Shown here one piece after another: positions 15,811 to 22,882 of a DNA stretch of 64,000 nucleotides. This DNA is from Agreia sp. Leaf210 (GTDB taxonomy: Bacteria; Actinomycetota; Actinomycetes; Actinomycetales; Microbacteriaceae). The translations under genes were made by a program, and so were the position numbers. Within the stretch, counting starts at the first letter, position 1, and every line of letters begins with the position of its first letter. The stretch is from positions 529,561-593,560 of the forward strand of contig NZ_LMKK01000002.1 in NCBI RefSeq assembly GCF_001421485.1, given 5' to 3'. The notes under the pieces were generated by a model, which was not told where the DNA came from, ran no database searches, and saw only the letters and a list, made by a program, of their open reading frames with translations.

Positions 15811-16614
15811 TTAGAGCTTCGCCCAGCGGGCTCTGGCCGCGCAGAACAGTCCGTAGGCGATGAGACCGACGCCCACGAGCACGAGGATCACCTTTCCGAA
15901 CGGCAAGTCGATGAGGGCCTTGAGCGCGCCGTCGAGACCGGATGCCTTCTCCGGATCCGCGGTCACGGCGGCCACCACGAAGAGCACTCCGACGACGAAG
16001 AGCGCGACGCCCTTGGCGACATAGCCCGCGATTCCTAGCCCGCGCACGACCTTGCCGGTCGTACCGGCAGGGATCACCAGGTGCTTCTCGAACTTCTTGA
16101 GCACCCCCTGCACCACGAAGGCGACGCCGATGCCGGCGACCACCAGCCCCACGATCACGAGCAGGATGACGCCTCCTGGGCTCGCGAGCAGCTTGGCGCT
16201 GAGGCTCTGGCTGGAGTCGGACGAGCTCGACGACCCGCCGAGCGCGAAAGTCAGGGCAGTGGCACCGACGGCTCCGTAGGCGATTCCCTTGCCGAGCTCG
16301 GAGACACGTCTGCCCCACTTCTTCTTGGGGTCGGGCTCGTCGAGCAGGAAGACCTGTGCGACCTGCCACAGCGTCAGGGCGAACAGACCGATCGCCACGA
16401 TCCAGATCACCACGATTCCGCCGGGCTTCGACGACAACTCCTGAAGGGCGCCCGACTGATCGGCCGAGTCTCCCGAGCCGCCGACGAGGCCGATGGCGAT
16501 GGCGCCGATGAGAATGTGCAGGAGGCCGAGAACGGCGTATCCGGTGCGTGCGAGGATCTCGAGCGCCCGACTGTTCTTGGCCGTTCGGGCAGCGGTCTTC
16601 GCAGAATTGGTCAT
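15811..16614 (-). CDS. DUF1206 family membrane protein
   Basis: 267 residues with six membrane helices arranged as three similar two-helix units, each opening with a Gly/Arg-containing pattern (LARTGYAVLGLLHIL, LGKGIAYGAVGA, LGIAGYVAKGVALFV). This repeat structure is typical of DUF1206, whose function is unknown. A conserved DGALKAL segment precedes the last helix pair (PFGKVILVLVGVG). TAGCCT lies six bases before the ATG, so the message is probably leaderless. It converges with the HAD phosphatase gene. Confidence 0.85.
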   Translation of the reverse strand: MTNSAKTAARTAKNSRALEILARTGYAVLGLLHILIGAIAIGLVGGSGDSADQSGALQELSSKPGGIVVIWIVAIGLFALTLWQVAQVFLLDEPDPKKKWGRRVSELGKGIAYGAVGATALTFALGGSSSSSDSSQSLSAKLLASPGGVILLVIVGLVVAGIGVAFVVQGVLKKFEKHLVIPAGTTGKVVRGLGIAGYVAKGVALFVVGVLFVVAAVTADPEKASGLDGALKALIDLPFGKVILVLVGVGLIAYGLFCAARARWAKL

Positions 16615-16626
16615 TACTCGAGGCTA
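16615..16626 (-). promoter_or_regulatory. -10 element of leaderless promoter, DUF1206 gene
   Basis: TAGCCT (16626-16621, minus strand), six bases, then ATG at 16614. Confidence 0.45.
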
Positions 16627-16679
16627 ACGAGAGCGGACTGAGCCTGGCTAGGGGTGGACACGACGAGGCATGGGCAGAG

Positions 16680-18533
16680 CTATACGCCGCCCACTCCCCC
16701 GCCGCCACCGCCGCCGCCCGAGAATCCGCCGCCACCCGATCCACCGCTCGATGACGACGACGTGCTCGCGGTGCTGCCCGAATAGCTGGCAGCCGTCGTC
16801 GCCGCGAACGACCCCACGCTGGCGGCGAAGTAGGCGGCGTTGAAGCCGGTGGCTCCGCCGTACCAGTGAGGTTGCGTCTGCGTCTGCTCGTAATAGGTGC
16901 CGAGCACCTTCGCCCACTCGTCTTCGACGCCCCACAGAACGGCGAAGGGCAACAGCTTCTCGTAGATCTTCACGATCTGGCCGCCATCCGGGGTGGAGGC
17001 CTGGGTCTTGAGCGCGCCCTCGGGGCTCTGAAGCATGCGGAATCGTTCTTCCTCCGCCACGGTCAGATAGAGCTGAACGCCCTTCAAATAGTCCCGCAGC
17101 TCGGCGCCCGCGGTCGTGAGCGGAGTACGGAACAGGATGATCCAGGAGAGTGCGATGCACAGCACACCGAGAGCCACCGGAATGAAGGGCAGAGCCCCGC
17201 CTCGGGAATCCGCGCCGAGGAAAGCTCCGAAGATGATCGTGGCGATTCCGGAGACGAAGACGGTGACCGCCAGAAGAAGGCTCCGACCGGCGGTGCCCTT
17301 CGTGAAGTAGCCGTCCTTGACGGCCCTCGCGCGCACCGTCTTGATGAACTTCTGCACGTCGGTCGCGAGGTCTGTGTCGTTCTTCTTGAGCTCGCGCCTG
17401 TTGTCGGGCGTTCCGTCGAAGATCAGTCGATAGAACTCGAGCTCCTGCGGCGACAGTCCGTCGCTGTGCACGGCATGCAGCCAGTACTCGGGCTTCTTCG
17501 ACCACATCGAGTCGCTGGGCTTCTCGACGATCTGCAGGTTTCCGCGTACCGCCAGCGCGACGAATCCGGATGCCGCGGCGCGGCTCGTGCGCTTCAGGAT
17601 CGCCGCCGAGGTGAAGACATCGGCGGCCGGGGGCGTGTACTCGGCGACGATGGTCGGCCGACCCCGCGCATCCCGGAGCCCCGTGGTGCGCCAGACGACC
17701 GAGAGAACCGCACCGGCGACCGCAATCAGGGCGGCGAGCAACTGCGCCCATCCCTGCCACGCGCCGAGGTAGGAATCGTCGCGGGGTACGAACGTCGCGG
17801 CCTCGAAGCCGACGGCCACGGTCACGTTCTCGTGTGCGCCGAGAGAAACGCCCCCGGCCGTGAACACCGTCTCGCCGTCTGCCTCCTCGCTGACGATGGG
17901 GCACGTCGCGGTCGAGCCGTAGGGGCCCGCGTAGCAGCTCGCCTTGCCCGTCAGCGCGCCGGCGAGCCGCTCGGGCACGTGCAGTCGCGCCGTCGCCGAC
18001 CCGAAACTCTGCAGCGAGTCGAATCCGACCGAGTCCCAGTAGAACTCGTCGACATCGGTCGCCTCGTCGTGCCTCGTGACGTTGTGCTGCGTGTAGGTGA
18101 ACGTGTAGGTCTGCGCCCCGTGAACGAAGTCGTCTGAACGCACCGTGACGACGAGGAAGTCGCCGTCGTCGTTCTTCTCGGCCTCGAATGAGCGCGGGTC
18201 TCCGTTCTCGTCGACCACGCTCTCGACGTCGACGTCGGTGGGGTGACCGTCGTACGCGAGCGGGATGGCGCGACGGATTCCGCGGTTCTGGTCGGAGTCC
18301 GGAAATTGCGCCACGAAGGTCTCGACCGTCTTCAGGGTCGACCGGCCGTCGGCATCGGTGTCGAGATAGAAGTCGGCGCCGTACGACGAGAACGAGAAGT
18401 CATCGACGCCCGCTGCGACACCGGATGCGACGGGTACGGCCTCGACGACCGTCCCGGTCGCGGGGGCGGCCGCAACCAGCCCCGTCGTCCCCAGACCAGC
18501 AACGACAAGGACGGTCAGGAGGATCTTGCGCAT
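16680..18533 (-). CDS. DUF2207 domain membrane protein with Gly-rich tail
   Basis: About 617 residues. A signal peptide (MRKILLTVLVVAGLGTTGLV) leads to an extracytoplasmic beta-rich DUF2207 domain with the typical FVAQFPDSDQNRGIRRAIPL and YTFTYTQHNVT. A membrane helix lies near residue 260 and two more after 420. The C-terminus ends in a Ser/Gly-rich tail with runs such as GGGGFSGGGGGGGG, a feature seen in other DUF2207 proteins. The function is unknown; an envelope location is clear. The ATG at 18533 is chosen for the signal peptide; a longer frame to 18584 has no better start. The upstream wall-protein gene is separated from it by a strong terminator hairpin. Confidence 0.85.
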   Translation of the reverse strand: MRKILLTVLVVAGLGTTGLVAAAPATGTVVEAVPVASGVAAGVDDFSFSSYGADFYLDTDADGRSTLKTVETFVAQFPDSDQNRGIRRAIPLAYDGHPTDVDVESVVDENGDPRSFEAEKNDDGDFLVVTVRSDDFVHGAQTYTFTYTQHNVTRHDEATDVDEFYWDSVGFDSLQSFGSATARLHVPERLAGALTGKASCYAGPYGSTATCPIVSEEADGETVFTAGGVSLGAHENVTVAVGFEAATFVPRDDSYLGAWQGWAQLLAALIAVAGAVLSVVWRTTGLRDARGRPTIVAEYTPPAADVFTSAAILKRTSRAAASGFVALAVRGNLQIVEKPSDSMWSKKPEYWLHAVHSDGLSPQELEFYRLIFDGTPDNRRELKKNDTDLATDVQKFIKTVRARAVKDGYFTKGTAGRSLLLAVTVFVSGIATIIFGAFLGADSRGGALPFIPVALGVLCIALSWIILFRTPLTTAGAELRDYLKGVQLYLTVAEEERFRMLQSPEGALKTQASTPDGGQIVKIYEKLLPFAVLWGVEDEWAKVLGTYYEQTQTQPHWYGGATGFNAAYFAASVGSFAATTAASYSGSTASTSSSSSGGSGGGGFSGGGGGGGGVGGV

Positions 18534-18566
18534 GCTGCTCACTCTACGGAAACCGGGCGGGAACGA

Positions 18567-18598
18567 CGAAGGGCCGAGACGCATGTCTCGGCCCTTCG
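18567..18598 (-). terminator. Perfect 14-bp hairpin terminator
   Basis: Arms CGAAGGGCCGAGAC (18567-18580) and GTCTCGGCCCTTCG (18585-18598) flank a GCAT loop. It lies 30 bp after the stop of the LAxTG protein gene and before the DUF2207 start. There is no long T-tract, as is common in actinobacteria. Confidence 0.7.
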
Positions 18599-18627
18599 GG
18601 TGCCGATCAGATCGGCGGGTGGATCAG

Positions 18628-19536
18628 TTACGCAGCGGCGTTCTGGCGACGACGGGCGACCATGAGGGCAGCACCGACGAGCAGCAGCAGAGCGGAGCCA
18701 CCGACGAGGATGCCCGCGTCAGAGGAACCGGTGTTGGCCAGCTGCGGAGCAGCAGGAACGACCTCGGCGGGAGCAACGGGAGCGACGGGAACGTCGCAGT
18801 TGCCGATGGTGACGAGACCCGCGGTGGTCACCGAACCGGTGAACGTGATCGTGTAGACGCCGTCAGCGATCGGGCCGGAGGGCACGCCGTCGATGGTGGT
18901 CTGCAGGGTCAGGGTTCCGGCGACGGATCCCGTCTCGTCGATTCCGACGGGCTCCGCAGCACCGATCTGGGCACCGTTGGAGTCGGTCAGCGTGTAGACG
19001 ACGCCCTCTTCGAACTGGCCGAAGCCGGTAGCGGAGACGTTGACACCGGTGGTCTGAGCGTCGACGCCCGAGAGGCAGATCGGGTCGATGACGACGGTCT
19101 GGGCGGCGGGAACGAATGCGGCGATCTGGAGCTCGACGATGTTGGAGCCGACGAACTCTCCGGTCTCGGCGTCCTCGTAGGATGCACCCACGGAAGCGGT
19201 CGAGCCTTCGGGCACGTCGTACGGGCCGAACTCGGGGACGAACGTGGTGGAGAACTCTCCGGCCTCGTCGGTGGTGACGGTCGTCGTGCCCCAGGTGTCT
19301 CCGGACTGTCCGTTGCCGACGCCAGCGCTGATGGTGACCTCGGTCGCGGCCGGGAAGGAGGTTCCGGCGATCTGGAGGCCTTCGCCCCAGCCGGCGCCCG
19401 ACTGGAACTGGGTGTTGGCGACCGTGATGGTCTCGCCGGCGGCGGAAGCCGGGCCAGCGACGAGGAGTGAGCCGCCGGCAACGAGAGCCGTTGCGACGAG
19501 GCCCGCGCCGAGGCGGGAAAGGAATGAGCGGGACAT
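18628..19536 (-). CDS. Secreted cell-wall-anchored protein with LAxTG sorting signal
   Basis: About 302 residues. The ATG at 19536 has AGGAG six bases upstream and opens a classic signal peptide (MSRSFLSRLGAGLVATALVA, cleavage near GPASAAG). The mature part is Gly/Thr/Val-rich with repeated beta-sandwich-like sections (TTTVTTDEAGEFSTTF, GTLTLQTTIDGVPSGP). The C-terminus has the sorting signal LANTG, a hydrophobic helix and a positive tail (MVARRRQ). LAxTG signals are usually processed by class E sortases; no sortase gene is in the window. A strong-looking promoter and a long 5' leader suggest an abundant surface protein. Confidence 0.88.
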   Translation of the reverse strand: MSRSFLSRLGAGLVATALVAGGSLLVAGPASAAGETITVANTQFQSGAGWGEGLQIAGTSFPAATEVTISAGVGNGQSGDTWGTTTVTTDEAGEFSTTFVPEFGPYDVPEGSTASVGASYEDAETGEFVGSNIVELQIAAFVPAAQTVVIDPICLSGVDAQTTGVNVSATGFGQFEEGVVYTLTDSNGAQIGAAEPVGIDETGSVAGTLTLQTTIDGVPSGPIADGVYTITFTGSVTTAGLVTIGNCDVPVAPVAPAEVVPAAPQLANTGSSDAGILVGGSALLLLVGAALMVARRRQNAAA

Positions 19537-19856
19537 TGTTCTCCTGGAATAAGCGATCAGGGGGATCATCGTCGGCGTTTCTTCCGACGAAAGAGGTGAT
19601 GCTGCGAAAATGCTGCGTCCTGTTGAGGCTATAGGCACTTTCTCAGAAACGCCAAGGCCCCCAAGCGGGTCACCCCCGGAACCCCTCCAAAAGGTTACAT
19701 ATCCTCCGATTTATCAGTTGCCATAAAACAACTGGTCAACCGCTTTTTTCGACGTCACAGTACCGAGCTCTACGGGGCCCGGGAGGAGAAAAAAGATTTT
19801 TGAGATTGTTTCGTTGCCCACTAAAACCAAGCGGGAACGAACTCAGGAAGGGCCGT
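19537..19856 (-). promoter_or_regulatory. 320-bp non-coding leader and promoter region of wall protein
   Basis: No gene is seen. The stretch is clearly richer in A and T than its surroundings. On the minus strand TTGACC (19739-19734) and TGATAA (19716-19711) are 17 bp apart, the best -35/-10 pair in the window. It implies a start near 19704 and an untranslated leader of about 168 nt. CAGTTG/CAACTG (19715-19734) forms a small inverted repeat between the two boxes. The 19740-19856 part holds A/T runs and is probably the 3' end of the septum-domain gene transcript. Confidence 0.6.
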
Positions 19857-20504
19857 TCATCCCGCCGCGACGACCTGAACGGAGCCGGTAAGTGGTTCGC
19901 CCGATGACCGGCTGATGAAGCACGAATAGTCGCGCTGCCCCTCGGCCCATTGCGCGTCGGAGACCGGATAGCTCGCCTGCCACTGCACATCGGGGTATGC
20001 CGCAGCCGCCGCGAAATCGAGCACGGTCGGAGCCGTGCACGCCAGATTGAGCTGCGATGTGATGGCGGCCTCGCCGGGATACGCCGCAGCAGGGTCGGGG
20101 TTGAGCGACACCCGCGCGATCAGCTGAGCCGCGTGCGGCGACGCGCAGTCCACGACGGTGAAGGTCTCGTCCCAGGGTGACCCGAACGGATTCAGACACT
20201 CGCCTCCCCTCAGCGCGGTCCACGGGTGAACACCGACGGCCAGAGGCCCCGTCGCCGCGGCCGGATCGGGCGTCGGAGTCGGCGTGGGCTGAGCGGTTGC
20301 GGTCGGCGTCGATGTCACCGACGCCGTCGGCGTGGATGTCGGCACCACGTCAGCCGAATCATCGAACCAGGGCAGGTGCCGACCGAGCACGAAGAACAGC
20401 ACCACGACGAACACCGCCGCGAGCGAGGCGACGACCACGACGAGCCATCTCGGCGTCGGTCGCCGGGCGCGCGACGGGCCCGCGGCATCCATCGGCTCTG
20501 TCAT
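19857..20504 (-). CDS. Septum-formation-domain membrane protein
   Basis: 215 residues. One membrane helix (about 20-42) follows a short cytoplasmic N-terminus. A long Thr/Pro/Ser-rich spacer (PTSTPTASVTSTPTATAQ) leads to an extracytoplasmic domain with GGECLNPF and VVDCASPHAAQLIARV, the Cys-x(n)-Cys-x-x-PH pattern of the Septum_form family. Further cysteines (LACTAP, YSCFI) could form disulfides. The role of the family in division or envelope biology is only loosely known. The gene follows pyrE by 20 bp on the same strand and is probably co-transcribed with it. Confidence 0.75.
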   Translation of the reverse strand: MTEPMDAAGPSRARRPTPRWLVVVVASLAAVFVVVLFFVLGRHLPWFDDSADVVPTSTPTASVTSTPTATAQPTPTPTPDPAAATGPLAVGVHPWTALRGGECLNPFGSPWDETFTVVDCASPHAAQLIARVSLNPDPAAAYPGEAAITSQLNLACTAPTVLDFAAAAAYPDVQWQASYPVSDAQWAEGQRDYSCFISRSSGEPLTGSVQVVAAG

Positions 20505-20524
20505 CGTCTGCCTGCGATCGCCGT

Positions 20525-21073
20525 CTACTCGAGACCGAGGTCCGCCAGGCCGATCGCGTAGTAGTAGGGGTAGCCGGCCTTCTCGATACGCTCGCGCGCA
20601 TCGGTGTTGCGGTCGACGACGACGGCGACGCCGACGACGATGGCTCCGACCTTCTCGAGCGCCTCGATGGCCTTGAGCGGCGATCCGCCTGTGGTCGAGG
20701 TGTCTTCGAGCACGATCACGCGCTTGCCCTCGAGCTCGGGCCCTTCGACCTGCTTGCCGCGGCCGTGGTCCTTCGGCTCCTTGCGCACGACGAACGCGTC
20801 GTATGCGAGGCCCTGCGCCGCACCCTGGTGCAGAATCGCGGATGCCACGGGGTCGGCTCCCATGGTGAGCCCACCGACGGCGAACACATCGGGAATGTCC
20901 TTGATGACGTCGATCATGACCTGGCCGATGAGCGGCGCGACGCGGTGGTCGAGGCTCACCTTGCGCAGGTCGACGTAGTAGCTCGCCTTCTTGCCGCTCG
21001 TGAGCGTGAAGTCGCCGTGGAAGACGGCTTCGGCGGAAATGTAGTCGATGAGTTGCTGGCGCGCGTTCGTCAC
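20525..21073 (-). CDS. pyrE: Orotate phosphoribosyltransferase
   Basis: 182 residues. It converts orotate plus PRPP to orotidine monophosphate in pyrimidine synthesis. The PRPP-binding motif VIVLEDTSTTGGSP is intact, as are FTLTSGKKASYYVDLR near the N-terminus and the flexible catalytic loop RKEPKDHGRGKQVEG. The length is normal. The GTG at 21073 lies six bases after a TAAACT hexamer, so the message should be leaderless. The promoter mirrors that of xthA within one 32-bp inverted repeat. Confidence 0.93.
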   Translation of the reverse strand: MTNARQQLIDYISAEAVFHGDFTLTSGKKASYYVDLRKVSLDHRVAPLIGQVMIDVIKDIPDVFAVGGLTMGADPVASAILHQGAAQGLAYDAFVVRKEPKDHGRGKQVEGPELEGKRVIVLEDTSTTGGSPLKAIEALEKVGAIVVGVAVVVDRNTDARERIEKAGYPYYYAIGLADLGLE

Positions 21074-21074
21074 C

Positions 21075-21106
21075 GCCCCAGTTTAGAGGAGCCAATAAAC
21101 TGGGGC
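21075..21106. promoter_or_regulatory. Mirror-image overlapping promoters of pyrE and xthA
   Basis: GCCCCAGTTTA (21075-21085) and TAAACTGGGGC (21096-21106) are perfect inverted 11-bp arms around GAGGAGCCAA. Each arm contains TAAACT read outward: on the plus strand 7 bp before the xthA ATG, on the minus strand 6 bp before the pyrE GTG. Both genes would be leaderless, and the two polymerase footprints overlap completely. Confidence 0.6.
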
Positions 21107-21108
21107 GC

Positions 21109-21945
21109 ATGCGCATTGCGACCTGGAACGTGAACTCCATCAGGGCCCGGGTCGACCGGGTCGTCGATTGGCTCGTACGCGAGGACGCCGACGTTCTCGC
21201 CATGCAGGAGATCAAGTGCAAAGAGAACCAGTTTCCGTTCGAGCAGTTCACCGCCGCGGGCTATGAGGTCGAGCTGCACGGGCTCAGCCAGTGGAACGGC
21301 GTCGCCTTCGCGTCGAGGCTGCCGATGACCGAGGTCACCAAGGACTTCGAGAACATGCCCGGCTTCGGGGTCGCAGCCGACGACGGGAGCCTGCCCCTCG
21401 AGGCGCGCGCCCTCGGCGTGACCGTGAACGACGTTCGCTTGTGGAGCCTCTACGTTCCCAACGGCCGCGAGCTCGAGCACGCGCACTACGACTACAAGCT
21501 GCGGTGGCTTGCTGCGCTCTCCGCCGATACCCGCGCCTGGATCGCAGCGAACCCGCAGCAGCCGCTCGCCCTGATGGGCGACTGGAACGTGGCGCCGCTC
21601 GACACCGACGTCTGGGACATCCAGGCCTTCGAGGGTTCCACTCACGTGTCGGCTCCCGAGCGGGCCGCCTTCAACGACTTCATGGATGCCGGGCTCACCG
21701 ACGTGGTTCGGCCGCGCATCCCCACCGGCTACACCTACTGGGACTACAAGCAGCTGCGCTTTCCCCGCAACGAGGGCATGCGCATCGACTTCATCCTGGG
21801 CTCGCAGCCGTTCTCCGACAAGGTGACCGATGCCGGCATCGATCGAAACGAGCGCAAGGGCGACGCCCCGAGCGACCACGTTCCGGTCTGGGTCGATCTC
21901 GACATCGAGACCGAGGAAGACGACGACCGCCCGATGTTCTGGTGA
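21109..21945 (+). CDS. xthA: Exodeoxyribonuclease III / AP endonuclease
   Basis: 278 residues of the exonuclease-endonuclease-phosphatase fold. Motifs: ATWNVNSIRAR, AMQEIKCKE (catalytic Glu), LYVPNGRE with the Tyr/Asn pair, MGDWNVAP (Asp/Asn), RIDFILGSQ and the C-terminal SDHVPVWVD (Asp-His). It cuts DNA at abasic sites in base-excision repair and has 3' exonuclease activity. The length is typical of XthA. The ATG lies seven bases after TAAACT, so it is probably leaderless. It converges with the AEC transporter gene (6 bp between stops). Confidence 0.92.
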   Translation: MRIATWNVNSIRARVDRVVDWLVREDADVLAMQEIKCKENQFPFEQFTAAGYEVELHGLSQWNGVAFASRLPMTEVTKDFENMPGFGVAADDGSLPLEARALGVTVNDVRLWSLYVPNGRELEHAHYDYKLRWLAALSADTRAWIAANPQQPLALMGDWNVAPLDTDVWDIQAFEGSTHVSAPERAAFNDFMDAGLTDVVRPRIPTGYTYWDYKQLRFPRNEGMRIDFILGSQPFSDKVTDAGIDRNERKGDAPSDHVPVWVDLDIETEEDDDRPMFW

Positions 21946-21951
21946 TCGAGG

Positions 21952-22875
21952 CTACGGCGCGAGCAGCGCGGCCGCGACGACCAGAACGGGCACCGACGCG
22001 ATCGTGGTGATCAGCACGGTGTCGCGCGCGATAACCACCCCTCGTTCGTAGCGCGACGCGAAGTTGAACACGTTCTGCGCCGTCGGCAGGGCGGCGAGGA
22101 CGACCACCCCAAAGAGATGCGCCGCATCGAGGTCGAAGACGAAGCGGCCGAGCAGATAGGCGACGATCGGCATCACGACGCTCTTGAGCAGGGCGGCCAT
22201 CAGAACGTCGCGACGTCCGGTTCCCGGAGCCAGCGGTCTCTGACCAGCCAGCGACATGCCGAACGTCATCAGCACGAGCGGGATCGTCGCGCCCCCGATG
22301 AGATCGAACGGGGCCATGACCTCATCGGGCAGCGTCACCCCGAAGATGCTCAGCAGCAGGCCGATCAGCGACGCGATGATCATGGGGTTGCGCACGGGCT
22401 GGGTGAGAAAAGAGCCGATGGATGCCCTGCCGCGCGTCACCGTGTCGAGAACAGTGAGCGTCACCGGTGCCATCACGATCAGTTGCAGCATCAGCAGCGG
22501 AGCGATGAACTGCGGGTCTCCCAGAACATAGATGGCTACGGGCAGGCCGATGTTGTTGGCATTCGAGTACGACGAGGCCACCGCGCCGATCGTGGTCTCG
22601 GCAGCGGCCCGGCGAAAGAAGAGGCGGGAGGCCACCACGTAGAGCGTGATCGACGTGGCCACGGTGATGACGGTCACCACGAGGAACGACGAGAAGATGA
22701 CGCTGACGTCGGCCCGCGCGAGCACCGTGAACAGCAGCGCCGGGCTGGTCACGAAGAAGGCGATGCGGTTCAGCGGCTTCTGCGCGTCGACCTGCAGGAT
22801 GTTCGTGCGACCCACCACGTAGCCGACCGCGATGACGAAGCCGATGATCGCGAATCCGGTGAGCACCCCGGCCAT
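21952..22875 (-). CDS. AEC (auxin efflux carrier) family transporter
   Basis: 307 residues, ten membrane helices in two inverted halves. Family features are the N-terminal IIGFVIAVGYVVGR, the first-half NRIAFFVTSPALLF and the unwound-helix stretch SSYSNANNIGLPVA; the second half repeats the pattern with LPTAQNVFNFASRY. Bacterial members carry malate, malonate or similar anions; the substrate here is unknown. GAGG upstream of the ATG and a 7-bp gap from the acyltransferase stop show it is the second gene of that operon. Confidence 0.85.
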   Translation of the reverse strand: MAGVLTGFAIIGFVIAVGYVVGRTNILQVDAQKPLNRIAFFVTSPALLFTVLARADVSVIFSSFLVVTVITVATSITLYVVASRLFFRRAAAETTIGAVASSYSNANNIGLPVAIYVLGDPQFIAPLLMLQLIVMAPVTLTVLDTVTRGRASIGSFLTQPVRNPMIIASLIGLLLSIFGVTLPDEVMAPFDLIGGATIPLVLMTFGMSLAGQRPLAPGTGRRDVLMAALLKSVVMPIVAYLLGRFVFDLDAAHLFGVVVLAALPTAQNVFNFASRYERGVVIARDTVLITTIASVPVLVVAAALLAP

Positions 22876-22882
22876 GTCTGCC

